DNA of 64,000 nt, taken from Hypholoma sublateritium FD-334 SS-4 (taxonomy: Eukaryota; Basidiomycota; Agaricomycetes; Agaricales; Strophariaceae). Position numbers and translations under genes: made by a program. The stretch is from NCBI GenBank assembly GCA_000827495.1, contig KN817567.1, positions 183,517 through 247,516 on the forward strand, given 5' to 3'. Every line of letters begins with the position of its first letter. Positions within the stretch are counted from its first letter, which is position 1. A model generated the notes under the pieces. That model had not been told where the DNA came from. It saw only the letters and a program-made list of their open reading frames with translations, and searched no databases. This document shows positions 9,739-21,262 of the stretch, in pieces.

Positions 9739-12519
9739 CTATATCGCGATCTTGGTCCAGTCGACACCATTTCGAGGGACGTCAATGCGGTGCCTGTAAT
9801 ACTCTATATCAGCCCTAGCGACGCGGAAATATGAAAAATGGTACTCACTTCGCCTTAACATGGGCAATGACTCCGTTGCTATCAAAAAGCCGGCTTCCGG
9901 GACAGTGAATACATTTGAAATCTTTGGAATTGGTCTGAACCACAGCTGCGCGCACAGATCGATAGTTTATGGCGCCAGGATTCTTGAAGGGAGCTATGCA
10001 CTGCTCAAAGTAGAAGAAGTCAAGTGGCGCAGTCGGTTCGGCAATCTGATGTCTGTGAGGAGGGGATGGTCAGAGAGTACACATGCTGAGATGCAGTACG
10101 TACTCATCCCGAACATGAAATCGTGCCTCCTCTTGCGATTTACCACCCTGTAAGCCCATCGAACAATGTGCACAGATCCAATTGAGTGTTCGCCATTTAT
10201 GATCTGCCGCTTCCTTCCCCTTGATGCAGTCAGCTTCCTCTGTCGAGAGTACAGTCCACTTCTGATTCAAAATCGAAATGGCTGCATGTTCTCCAGAGCC
10301 GTGGGCTATCTGCATAAGTCTGGTCAACAGCATGATCGTGCCCAGGAGGTGACTGAACTCACAGCTGCACGCCAAGAATACCCATAATGCTTTGATTGAC
10401 AGCTCCCGGTCGAGCAATTGAAGCGGAGGTCGCTCGCATCCATATCAGAGGCAAGCGCTGTCTCAGGGTTCAAACCAGCACATTTGATGAGAAATTCAGC
10501 GACAGCAATAGCAGATGGGTCAACGCAAAAGGGCAAATCAGGCGCAGGCTCATCTGGTTTGGACAGGTCTCGGTACCCCCATTGAAAAACTTGGGAGCAA
10601 TGATGAGAGAGAATCATGTCAACGCCAACGACATACAGCTCGTGTGGGACCGGATTAGTGTGCTTCTGGCACTTGAACACCGACTTGGCGAGGTCAAGGG
10701 AGTTGGGGCACGAGACTTCGCCCGCTTCCAGCTGACTTGTGATTAGATCTGCGAGTGTCGCCTTCAAAGCATCTTGAGCGTCAGATAGCAGTTTAGGCAG
10801 CATCTTCATCGCATCTCTAAAAGATTCCCGCGTAATCTTCGTCTCAGGAGGAGCTTCGATGAGTATAGAAAAAGGGTTCAAGCCGACGATTTCCGGAGCA
10901 TGGGGGAGGTATTTCCATTCGCGGGGTTGAAGGGAACCTTTGAATTCCTTGTAGAGATCCCGAACAATTTGCTTGCGCTCTTCACAAATTTTTGAGAACT
11001 CGTAAGCTTTCCTTTTTGTTTGCGTCGTCTGGATGAAGGGCTCCAGTATCGGTTGAATACGCTTCCAGACTGTTACAATGTTGTGAGATGTCGCTGAGAT
11101 AACCGTTGAGCATACGTACTGCGATCAGTTAGCCCCGCCTTCCCATAGTATTCTCGCTGAGAGGACAGGGCGGATATTATGTCATTTTCCGCATATCCGA
11201 GTGCGATAAATTTATCACGTATCCTAGTTGATCATGTGAATACGACGAAAGTTATAATTCGGATTCATGCTGTAAAGAACTTACGCTTGTTTTCGGGCTT
11301 CCGTTTGTTCCTCCGTTTCCTCAGCACGATGAGAGGCCAAGTCTGCGGCCCATGATTTACATTGAATAGCATGCTGTTTGCGTTAAATGAGATGAAATAA
11401 CAATATAATGACCAAGGAATACAACTCACGCAGCTGATTTCTGCGACTAGCGCGTATCGCTTCTGCTTGAACTCATCCAAGTTCGCTTGGGCGCCTGCAG
11501 CACGCATGTGCTTCTGATGGTCAAACATAGCTAGCTTGCGGACCATGGCCTGGATATCGGGTTTCCAGTAAAATTGACTAGAGCTGGCATGTCCGTGCGC
11601 CCAGCCTCCCACTGACAGAGGTTAACAATGGTGTACAAGAGATAACAGACACGTTACATACCGTTCGTAGAAGGAATAAGCAATAGGATAGCTTCGGAGT
11701 CAGGAAACTCCGACAGGGCTTTGTGCCTCACAATGTAACTGTCGCAGTGTTACGGACGAGCGAATAGGGAAAGGAGGGAATTGTGTACTTGGCTTTCTTA
11801 CAGCGAACGCAAACGCGTCTCCTCAGGTGAAAGTCGGCTCTTGGGATCCCCTTGGCTCCACAGACCTGAGAATCTCAAAATGTGTCGCGATTCCTGCAGA
11901 ACAATATTCGAAGACATACCTCGCATCGACTCCCAAATAAAAGAGATGCCCACTGTCCTTCGTTAAGATCTTTGGGGCAATCTGGCGCCCCGAGTCGTTT
12001 GCGCGAACTCTTCCACACTGACTGTGCGTTTCTAGAATACAAGGTTTCGCGAAACGACTTGTTCGTACGCGATACGCTCAGAAGGTCTTTTGGGTCAAGC
12101 GAAGCAAGAATCTGAAAGGCAACCTGAATCCCGTGCCAAATTCAGGTCTATGAAGAACACCGCACCTCGAACAAAATGTCCAGTGGCATTGTTGGGAAGA
12201 GGCTGAGATTCCTTTTCCTGCGCGACGTGGCCTTGGTAGGACTCGCCTGTTTCGACGATACCGACGGCCTGGAACGTTTGGCCTGAGGCGCTGCTTTTTT
12301 GGTTTTCGTTCCGCGTTCTGTGAGGTCCAAAAGGTTCATACATCGGCCATACAAGAGAGGCCGGCGCTTACTCGAGTCGTAATCACTCGCAGACTCGTCG
12401 TCTGATTGACTTGTGCTTTCTTCGTCGCTCATTGAGTGCATGTCCGAATCCCCGTCCTCGACATTGTATACCGGCAAGTTGACCCTTGGTGCATGTCTGC
12501 CACCCAAGCTGAACGGCAT
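9739..12519 (-). CDS. F-box protein with Cys-rich zinc-binding motifs, 752 aa, 11 exons
   Basis: Probable substrate adaptor of an SCF ubiquitin ligase. Exons: 12166-12519, 11920-12123, 11789-11865, 11662-11738, 11430-11611, 11285-11373, 11120-11223, 10363-11069, 10104-10309, 9849-10052 and 9739-9793; all phases fit (2259 nt). An acidic/Ser N-terminus with basic patches (residues 1-105, possible nuclear signal) is followed by the F-box at about 108-150 (FPTMPLDILFEV, then ILASLDPKDLLSVSRTNKSF). A CxxC-x(17)-CxxC element (CEVCG...CVRCK) comes next, then long helical segments rich in Trp and Lys, and near the C-terminus a C2H2-like motif (CIHC...HVKAKH). This layout is common among basidiomycete F-box proteins. 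The target is unknown. The gene is divergent from the next F-box gene. Confidence 0.85.
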
Positions 12520-12731
12520 GTTTGAATCCCTCGTTCTCGTGGTGGTTGGAACAGAAGTGAAAACGCTGGCAACGACTTGGGGAAGCAACTATTACATAAA
12601 AAGTCAGGAGCGATCAATTGTGGCAGATTGGCGACTTGCCTTAAACCTTCGCAATCAACTCGCTCTTCAAGTTCAACTCGCCATTAACGCAACATTAACG
12701 GTGTTGCATTAGTGGCAATTTATTATATGCA
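12520..12731. promoter_or_regulatory. shared promoter of two divergent F-box genes
   Basis: Only 212 bp separate the two start codons, so both promoters must lie here. A direct repeat of GCAACATTAACG-like sequence and TATATG occur just before the rightward ATG at 12732. No transcription start can be placed from sequence alone. Confidence 0.6.
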
Positions 12732-14465
12732 ATGGTACGCCGTGAAATACTCAAATCTAAGTGTATTCACGCCTCTAAAAATCTGAAGGATCGCTTTTCT
12801 GCTCTTCTGAAAACCAACCGTGCACCCACGAGTGCCGAAATGAAGGAACTTACCTCGAGATACCAAGCGCCCATGGCCAAGCTCCAACAGCTTGATGACA
12901 AGCTACTTCAACTCAAATTCCAGATTGATGAATTGAACCAGGAAAGGGAGCTCTTAAGAGGGAGTATCGATCAGCATTGCAACTTACTGAGTCCATTTCG
13001 CTGCTTACCAGATGACGTCCTCCATGAAATCTTTCAATGGTGCCTCCCAACTGCACATGAATCTTTACTTGACATATCGGAACTACCTCTCCTCCTTGGC
13101 TATGTATGCAGACGGTGGAGGACTATTGCATACCAGACTCCTGCTCTATGGGCCTCGTTACACGTCGCCATCCCAGTGCCCGGCGGTGTGCGACGACGAT
13201 ACTCCAGCTCTCCCGAAAGCGATAAACAGTTTCAACTTGACGTAGCAGTGCACCAAGATGCGATAAAGAAGTGGATCTCCCGCTCTCGCCAACTTCCGCT
13301 CTCAATATCCCTGTCCCGTGGTAATTCACATCCTATATCGCTCTCTTACCTTGACCTAGTGTTGTCGTTCTCCGCCCGCCTCCACCATCTCGAAGTCGAC
13401 TTGTTCCCAACAACGGTTTCGCAGAAGCTCGCTTCACTCCCTGCTTCCGCCTTTCCTAACCTCCGCACACTTGTGGTGAAGTTTGATCGCTCGCGCCTCC
13501 AACACAAAGTCCCGTGGAAGTCGAGTGGGCTCCTCAACGCGCCTTACCTATCTGGGCTGCGGCTTTTCTCATTTCCGCTCCAAATTGGCGCTGTGAATAT
13601 CAATTGGACGCGCCTCACCCGTCTGGATCTCGTTAGCAATCGGTGGCAACGAACGGACTTTGACGACGCCCGCAAGATTTTCACCAGCTGCCCGCGACTG
13701 ACGCACTGCTCGCTCACCATACATGAATCAAGAAATATAGGAGATTTCGAATATGCGCCGCTCTCTCTCCTTCACCTGCACACCTTGATGATCGTTGACA
13801 ACTCGACTGGATTTGGGGGCCTGTTCAAAGGGGCCGATATCCCGGCCCTGCGACACCTGACCTATCATAACACGCGTCGGCCTGCATTTGACCGCCCCTC
13901 AGCACTGCTTGGCATCCTCTCTCAAACACACATGCGTCTCGAGCGCCTAACGACCGACGTCCAGTTTATCACCTATCCCGACCTCCTCGGCTGCCTGGAG
14001 CTTCTGCCCCACCTGACGTATCTCTCAAATATACGCTCACCCGGATCACTTAGCGCCGAACAAGCAGCCCACATGAATTTATGCCCCATGGCACCGAAAG
14101 TAATGTCGGTGGTCCTCGAGATCCTGACGCCCTGCGCGGGGCATCCCCTCTATCTTCCCGCGCTGCAACATCTGCACGTCAACCTCGATTTCCTGCGGAT
14201 GGAGGTCTCCGACCAGATTCTCTTGGACTTCATCGAAAGGCGCATGGAATTCGGACCACCCGTTGCACCTCTCGCGGAGGTGAGACTTATCTCGGAGCAT
14301 GCGATGCAGATCGACATCTCGATTCCGCTATCCCGCTACATCGCAGACGGACTCAAACTGCACCTGGAATACGGAACAAATCTTTCCACTGGCAATTTCT
14401 CAGGGAGCACTTCGCCAATGCATTATTTCTTTCCCATGCACGGCATTGAGAGGTTTACGGTGTAG
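12732..14465 (+). CDS. F-box protein with N-terminal coiled coil, 577 aa, single exon
   Basis: Probable SCF ligase substrate adaptor of the large Agaricomycete F-box family. Residues 40-88 form a heptad-rich coiled coil (KLQQLDDKLLQLKFQIDELN). The F-box follows at about 92-140 (LSPFRCLPDDVLHEIF, then YVCRRWRTIAYQTPALWASL). The remaining 430 residues are a leucine-rich, repeat-like region (LPASAFPNLRTLVVKF, LSGLRLFSFPL, LTRLDLVSNRW), as expected for substrate recognition. It is uninterrupted by introns, in contrast to its 11-exon divergent neighbour, although intron-poor members are common in this family. The ATG is the first in frame and directly precedes basic residues. Confidence 0.88.
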   Translation: MVRREILKSKCIHASKNLKDRFSALLKTNRAPTSAEMKELTSRYQAPMAKLQQLDDKLLQLKFQIDELNQERELLRGSIDQHCNLLSPFRCLPDDVLHEIFQWCLPTAHESLLDISELPLLLGYVCRRWRTIAYQTPALWASLHVAIPVPGGVRRRYSSSPESDKQFQLDVAVHQDAIKKWISRSRQLPLSISLSRGNSHPISLSYLDLVLSFSARLHHLEVDLFPTTVSQKLASLPASAFPNLRTLVVKFDRSRLQHKVPWKSSGLLNAPYLSGLRLFSFPLQIGAVNINWTRLTRLDLVSNRWQRTDFDDARKIFTSCPRLTHCSLTIHESRNIGDFEYAPLSLLHLHTLMIVDNSTGFGGLFKGADIPALRHLTYHNTRRPAFDRPSALLGILSQTHMRLERLTTDVQFITYPDLLGCLELLPHLTYLSNIRSPGSLSAEQAAHMNLCPMAPKVMSVVLEILTPCAGHPLYLPALQHLHVNLDFLRMEVSDQILLDFIERRMEFGPPVAPLAEVRLISEHAMQIDISIPLSRYIADGLKLHLEYGTNLSTGNFSGSTSPMHYFFPMHGIERFTV

Positions 14466-15017
14466 CCGGATTGGATAACGGTGCAGGCAGATTGGATGAG
14501 GGTGTAGTAGGATTAGATGACTTTCCTTATAGATTTTCGGTATGTAACTTGCGAGCGTCCATGTTCTGAGTCTGTATTCTACGAGCGTCAATCCTTTGTA
14601 GAGGAAATAGGCGTCTGTAAGATCATGTGTTGACTATGCGGCTTGTCGTGCTTTCCCCGTTGATTGAGTAAACATGATTGAAGTATAATCCCGCTCCAAT
14701 GAATGTCCAAGCTTTTTCATGCTTATTTCTCTTGCCATAGAGTCTGGCCGCTTGCCTCTACTTAATATTCGCGATGGCTATTGTATGACTAAGTAGGCTG
14801 CAGCTTCCGAAGTGGCACCGCTTGAGCGCTTGAGGTACACCTCTGCCGGCTCTCGATCATCGCGTCAGTGGATCAATTCGTGGCTCAGGTGACCCGCAAG
14901 CAAAGATGGTGGGATATCTGATTCCTGTTACGTTCGTCGATTGTATTTGTTCCCCGCACGAGAACACATGGATATCGACAGTCTCTTTTCCCCGGACCAC
15001 CCATCCAGAGACGACGA
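14466..15017. other. intergenic
   Basis: Terminator side of the F-box gene and promoter side of the hydrolase. Just after the F-box stop, a GGATTGGATAACGGTG-like unit recurs imperfectly about three times (14468-14520). Nothing else was recognised. Confidence 0.4.
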
Positions 15018-16686
15018 ATGGCGCCCACTCTCTCCGTAGACGCAAAAGCGACACTCGATGGCCTTCTGGTGCGTCGACAGCGCCAATGACACAGATGATA
15101 TGGCGCTGAACGCAGATACAGGCGGATGCGATAGCGGAGAGCCGCGTCCCAGGCGTATTCTTCGCTGCGGCGACGGCGGAAGGCGAGCTGTACTCGGGCA
15201 GCGCGGGGCTCAAGTCGTTCCAGGACCCGGCGGCCGGGGCTGTCGACGCGGACAGCGTGTTCTGGATATGCAGCATGACCAAGCTCGTCGTCACCGTAGG
15301 TGCCCATTTCACGATCGCCTCGTCAGCGTCTCACGCCATGCATAGGTTGCGATAATCCAGCTCATCGAGCGCGGCGCAATCGGATATGACACGCCCGTGG
15401 ACACGGTCATCCCCGAGCTCGCAAATCCGCTGGTTGTCGACGACGCGCTCGCGCGCGAGTACACCTACAAGCCTGCGCAGACGAAGATCCTGGTCCGGCA
15501 CTTGCTCAATCACTCGAGTGGGCTGCACTACTACCCCGCGCACTGGAAGGCGTCGCCGTACGACCTGGGCCGGGCATATAACGGTGTCTCGTACGAGGGG
15601 GATCACTCGCCGGCGAAGTTCTTCGAGCTCATTCGCGTGCGTATCGTTGCACGATTCGCGGTTTGTTGTGGCACCATTTTAATTGATGGAAACAGAATGG
15701 TCTCCCGGGTGTACCTCTGGCGTTCGAACCCGGCACAAGCTGTAAGCAACAATGCTCGTCTTGTTCGGTGTTGTCTTACCAGAGCGTACAGGGGCCTACG
15801 GATGGAACTGCGACATCGTCGCGCTGATTGTTGAGCGTCTCACGCATCAAACCATTGAAGAATACTGGTACATCCATCTAACATTTCACAAGCTGTTCTC
15901 AAATTTATCTTTCTTAGCAAGGAACAGATCTTCGGCCCCATCGGTATGCCGTCGACCACATTTCTCCTGACGGAATCTGCAAAAAAGAACCTCGTCAAGC
16001 TTGCGTACAGGCGAAAGGATGGCCAAGTCGAGAAGTGGAGCGGCCAGCTACGGCTCATCGAGCAGGACCCGGAAAAGGGTCAGTTATATCTGCGTCCCTC
16101 ATCGCGCGCTTGTTTTAATGAAGGCTCTTAGTCGGAATCATGCTCGGGGGGATCGGGATATACTCTAACCTACCAGACTACCTCTCATTCCTACGCCATA
16201 TTCTCCTCGCGAAAGGTGCGCCTCGCGCCCACTGTGACAATAGTACCTCCCTTCTGATTCTCCCTTGAACGAAGACGGCCGCGCAAGCAGCCCAATACTC
16301 AGCGCGCCCTCAGCCAGTGCGCTATTCGCACCGTCTCTCCCCGCCCACTTCTCGGCCCAAATCGAGCAGTTCACCCAGTGGCCAGACTGCAATTTCGGGT
16401 ACGGGCTCTGCCTCGCGAACAGCGACTGGGCGGGAAAGCGGCGGAAGGGGTCTGGGTTTTGTACGTAATTATCTTCTGTGAATTACTGGTCTTTACTGAC
16501 ATGTTCTTAGGGTATGGCTGGGCGGGGACATACTATTTCATGGACCCGGCGACAGGGATTGCGGTGGTGTATGGTACGCAGGTAGTACCAACGACGGACG
16601 TTGAGGTCGTCGCGCTGTGGGACCGGCTTGAGCGCGCACTTTATGCAGGGTTGACTTCTGGAGGGACTTCTAGCTCTATTAATTAA
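15018..16686 (+). CDS. serine beta-lactamase-like hydrolase/transesterase, 416 aa, 9 exons
   Basis: Predicted serine hydrolase of the beta-lactamase class C / penicillin-binding fold, which in fungi acts mostly as an esterase or acyltransferase. Exons: 15018-15068, 15116-15295, 15346-15636, 15696-15741, 15792-15867, 15918-16078, 16132-16215, 16275-16460, 16511-16686; phases sum to 1251 nt. The SxxK motif is Ser70-Met-Thr-Lys73 (WICSMTKLV), followed by LIERG and LLNHSSGL. The second motif is Tyr192-Gly-Trp-Asn195 (GTSWAYGWNCD). The third-strand element is near the C-terminus (FWYGWAGTYYFMDP). No signal peptide is present, so it is probably intracellular. Fungal relatives include lovastatin-type acyltransferases, but there is no biosynthetic cluster around it, so the substrate is open. 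Confidence 0.9.
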
Positions 16687-17145
16687 TAGTGAAAGGAAAA
16701 GTTCGAAGATATAATACGATATCGGCATGTACGTGTAAACGTGGAACTGGTTGCATTGATTCATTGAAGATGCATTAGCTATTATCTTAGGTCTACTTGA
16801 TGAAGCAGTACTTACCCACACATTCATTAAACTCGATATACTCTGGCTGCTGAGCGTGATGCTCACATCGCAATTCTTATATGGACACTTAGCCATTGAT
16901 GGTTTCCAAATGGTTTCAGATGTTGATTCCCTTTTATTCAATTTTTATTGGAAATTTTATGCCGAGCCCTCACTCCTGAATATGACTGCACAGAATAGAC
17001 ATTCCAGTTGTTGGTTATGCTAGTACGTGCGGTACTTTCCCACACGCCAAAACGAGCCAAACACGAACAATTCCCACGGGCAACCCGTCCTCGCAGCCAC
17101 AACCTCTCCTGAATTCTTGTACATGCCCAGCCCACCACAAACACT
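16687..17145. other. intergenic
   Basis: AT-rich spacer between two rightward genes; no domain-bearing frame or motif was recognised. Confidence 0.4.
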
Positions 17146-18179
17146 ATGAGCGCCGCCGACGGAACCTTCATGTGCGTCGCCGACGCATTCGCAACTCCCG
17201 GCAAGAGCTTCGAGGTGCGTCGCCCTCACCGCCGTCGTTGGCGCCCCGCCGCACGGCCGTCACCGGATTCCACCAAGCGTGAACATGCGCTGAATCGGTG
17301 AACGTGAACGCAGGAAGTCCGCATGGCTGACTACATCGCCGCGTACCAATCGACAGGACGGCCGCCTGTGCCAGTGCCACAGCTCCCAGCGGACGCCGCG
17401 GCGCGCGCGGCGCTTGGGCTACCGCCGCTCTTCGCGCCACAGCCAGTGGCATCCACATCTACATCGACGTCCGCGCTGGGATCGGCGCTGAGCTCGTCGC
17501 TTGCGGGTGCACTGGGGCCGCAGCGGATCGTGCGGGCAGCGGACCTGCCGCCGGCGCAGGAGTTCCGCCTGCGCGCGGCGGATGCGGAGCGATATCATGC
17601 CATTTCGTGCATGTCTGAGTACGAGTTCTTCAGCCACGAGGTGCGTCTTGAGCTTGATTTACTGCTCTTGGTCTCGCGCACGGAAGCTTACAGCTGCGCG
17701 CGGTGTTTTGACGTGCTGGTGGGGAATAGGAGCTACGTTTCTACGCGTACCTCGCAGGGAACAAGACCGCGCCACACACAATCAAGATGGACCCCTTCGC
17801 GCCCGTCGCAGCTGCCAAGGACGTGGTAGCAACGGGCGCCTCGCTGGAAGACAAGCTGCAGTCGATTTGTGCGCAGCCTGGGTTCGAGCGGCATAGCCCC
17901 GAGGTACGCCGCGTCTCCCCTCTCGCCCAGCGGTACTGACGACACGGCTTCTGCGCGCAGGAGTTACGCATCGCTTTTCTTCTGCACCGGCGTGAGCTCA
18001 CGTCTGCGGAGCTCGAGCAGCTACAGCCACCCGGCCTCCTCGCCGTCGCTGCCCCTGCGTCCCTGCTCCCGCCGCCTGCAACGCCTATCGCGCTCAGCCC
18101 GATGCCGATGTCTGCGCTCCCCCAACCTGTGTTCGCGACGCCGCCGTCGGTGCCCAAGTTCAGCTTCGGGTTCAAGTAG
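17146..18179 (+). CDS. nucleoporin-like protein with three SxEE(V/L)R repeats, 262 aa, 4 exons
   Basis: Tentatively a nuclear pore or nuclear transport protein. Exons are 17146-17214, 17314-17640, 17730-17903 and 17961-18179, all phase 0. Three copies of a helix motif occur: SFEEVRMADYIAAY (residue 21 on), SHEELRFYAYLAGNK (about 130) and SPEELRIAFLLHRR (about 188). Such motifs are found in Nup98/Nup116-type proteins, where they follow an aromatic segment, as does AISCMSEYEF here. A Ser/Thr/Ala linker separates repeats 1 and 2, and the C-terminus ends in PKFSFGFK, a single FG-type motif. Each of the three introns interrupts the motif at exactly the same point, between the two Glu codons. It lacks the long FG region and the autoproteolytic domain of true Nup98. 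The family call is moderate. Confidence 0.6.
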
Positions 18180-19649
18180 CTTGAAATGCCGCCCTTTCTG
18201 CCCCCTATCCTGCACCACGCTTTCCCGGTCATCGGCTCCCGCTACCCGCACACTACCCATGCTACTGGCCCTCCTATCTCGTACCACCGACCACTTTTGT
18301 CCACTCGCTATTATCTATCTCATGAGCCCGTCTCTTCTTGTCCTTGTACTCTCGCAGCCCCGCCTGTCTTGTAGCAATAGACCCCAATGAATGCGCAGCT
18401 CTGTTGTGCGGTGTGGTCAGGCTTGGTGAGGCGTGCAGAATATCTGTCTATTCAGGGACAAGGAAAAGTCCTTCGCCTTCGGTGCTCATTGCATACCTCA
18501 AGGTACCGGAGGCGGCCTCGCCCTCGCTGGATTGCACCTTTGGGTATGTCGTGGACATCGACGTAAATGACTTGAAGTGCGCATGCTGGTAATAATTATG
18601 GGTCGGCGCCGTGGTAGGCAGCTCGCCGGAGCGTTTGCTTCAGGCCAGTGTCAGACGGTATTTCATCCCCGTTTTCGACGAGAATATGGCTATCTTTGAG
18701 CCTTTTTTTATACCTGCCTCACCAAAAACACTTTACAGAAACACACTTCCATCATGATCCATGATAAGACGAACAGATGTGATTTCTATGGAGAAGAGTG
18801 TGTTCGGAGGAAGCTTAGGTGGTTCGACAATAGAAACTTACCTGAAAGATACTACGTTACCATACGACGTGTTCCGTAGGAGACCGTGATATGATGGACT
18901 TTGGTGCTTCCTGCAATTGAAATTTGCAGGCTCACCGTTCTGATGGCGCAGTGATGCAAGGGTCTAATTTGAGTCAACCAAGAGGTCCAAATCTTGAAGC
19001 ACTGCTATCGAAAGTCAGGCAGAGCACAGCATGAAGCAGCTATTGGCACGGGTTTGCGCTGTTTTTGATGAGCTTGACGACGTTGAAAACGTGGTATAGA
19101 ATTTTTTAAAAGAGATTGTATGTGACTGGAGTCGTTTGAAGGCATGATCAGATTTGTTCGAAGACAATCATATTTATTTTTGCAGTATCAGGATATCGGT
19201 GCTACACAGGATATCGGTGCTACATCACCATAGGCGCTTGCTGGCGCTTGATCGACCGATGATGCCGCTGAATTATATTTTTGGATCATCGATCCTTCCC
19301 GGGTGTGCCGCTGTGGTCGGTACATACATGGTGTAAATCTCAAAGAAAGGGAAATGGAGGGAAATGGGCAGGGTAGTTTTATTTTCGTCATTTACCCTTC
19401 GGAATAGGGAAGAACAAAATCAGAGCTACATATGCAAAGACTCTGACGATCTCGGGGCCTGTTAGTAGATTCGAATCAGATTCACAATTGACACATTGTC
19501 AACTTCGTGGGTGCGCCTATTGCTGTGCCGAGCCAACGGCCATCACACGGCAGCCAGTTGTCAAACATAAGATAAGTATGTATCATGGGTCGAGAAATTT
19601 CTCTCCCAGAACTGCCTTGTCTCTTTATTTTCGTTCACACAGACAGCTC
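18180..19649. other. intergenic
   Basis: 3' flank of the nucleoporin-like gene and 5' flank of the surface protein gene. Apart from an 18-bp tandem duplication no structure was recognised. The missing signal-peptide exon of the next gene was sought here without success. Confidence 0.4.
19189..19224. repeat. 18-bp tandem duplication
   Basis: Two perfect adjacent copies of CAGGATATCGGTGCTACA. Each contains the palindrome GATATC. Non-coding. Confidence 0.9.
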
Positions 19650-21262
19650 ATGTCGATTTTCGATGACCGCGACGCGTCTTGGACATACACTGGCGACTGG
19701 GCCAAAGTCTCCGAGTTCCCTGCATTGGACGAAACTGTGCATTTAAGCGCCGGCACTGACGGTATAGCCGAGTTCAGCTTCTCAGGTGGGTGTGTTGCCC
19801 GGAATTGGGAGCCTGTGCAGCGTCCGCTAAATTTCCGTCTCTGAATCTAGGTGTGGGCGTCAGCGTGTTTGGCACAGTAGCGTCCCTGGGCTTTGGCCTC
19901 GCGCCACGGGCGTCATTCGTCGTCGACGGTGGACCTGAATCCATTTATGTACCGCCACAAGAGTCCGGGACCACCCAATATCAGCACCTCTTCTTCCAGT
20001 CTGATGTCCTCCCCGCCGGCGACCACACTCTCACAATAAAGAACTTGCTCGCCAGCGGACGACTATACCTTGACTATGCTAGTGTTCAAGCTGCTACAGC
20101 GACCCCACCGGCGGCCCCGACCCCCGGGCAGTCGGCTACATCAACAACGGCGAACTCACCGCCCGCGACTCCTACGGCACCCGCATCGACGTCCGTAACA
20201 TCCACGACATCTCCAGCAATAGTCACTACTGCAGGAAGTTTGACAGCGCCCGGAAGTAGCGTCACCTCGAGCTCTTCGTCACTATCTGTCTCAGGTCGGT
20301 CCCAGAGCACGGAAACAGCTAGCGCATCAGCTGCGGGCACTGTCGCGGAGTACACGACCACGTTCGACGATCGCGACCCTTCCATTGTTTACACGGGGAC
20401 CTGGAATGCGGGGGGGTATAGCTCAGAATACGAAGGTACTGACACATGGACCAATACAACAGGCGCATCGGCCTCGATAACATTCACAGGTGAGCTGCTA
20501 TCGTACCCCAAAAATCATCCAGCTGAACGCTGTCTAAAGGCATCGGAATCAGCGTGTGTGGGACGATTGGTGCACTAGGAAACGGCATTGCACCGCAGTC
20601 ATCTTACAGCATCGATGGCGGTGCCCAGACAGATTACACGGCGGTTCAGCAGGCAGGAGCGCAGTACAAGCAGTGTTTCTTCCGGTCCGCGACGCTTGCC
20701 TCCGCCATCCACACGCTCGTGATCGGAAATACGGCGGACGGGGGGAATTATTATATGGACTACATTTCCGTCGTGTCACTCAACCCCAATGCAGTGACAT
20801 CGCCGACGGGATTCTCATCGGTGGCGACAACCACAGATAGTCCTTCATCATCCAAATCATCTCCCGTCGGGGCAATTGTCGGGGGAATACTGGGGGCTCT
20901 ACTCGTTATTGGATTGGCAATAGCCGGCGTTCTTTACATGAGACGAAAACGGGGTGTTCATACATTTAGGGTGGAAGGAGCTACAAGCACTACTCAGATA
21001 CGTTTCCAGGGGGGGCCCCGTGAGTTGCATCGCCCTTCTGCTGTACGTTACCTCGTCGCTGATCTAAAGCATGACACCAGTCGTGACACCGTTCGTCCCA
21101 CTAAACTATACACCGCATGGCAGCGATCACTCCGAGTCTGGTATGCTTGGAGGACGCAGCACTAGTCACAGTAATAGTGGATGGTCAAACTTAGCAGTGG
21201 GAACATCACACAAACGCACTATGTCGACGCTGTCCGAGTTGCCTCCTCCACAATACGAGTAA
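19650..21262 (+). CDS. single-pass membrane surface protein with two related beta-domains, 478 aa, 4 exons
   Basis: Typical of large Agaricomycete families of cell-surface proteins; function unknown. Exons are 19650-19785, 19851-20489, 20540-21019 and 21081-21262. Two homologous domains are visible: residues 3-115 (FDDRDASWTYTGDW, then SGVGVSVFGTVASLG) and about 206-330 (FDDRDPSIVYTGTW, then TGIGISVCGTIGALG). The second intron position in domain 2 matches the first in domain 1, so the gene arose by internal duplication. A Ser/Thr/Pro linker joins them, probably O-glycosylated. A transmembrane helix at about 368-391 (VGAIVGGILGALLVIGLAIA) is followed by Arg/Lys and a cytosolic tail ending PPPQYE. 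No signal peptide precedes domain 1 in this model; the true first exon may lie upstream. Confidence 0.8.
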
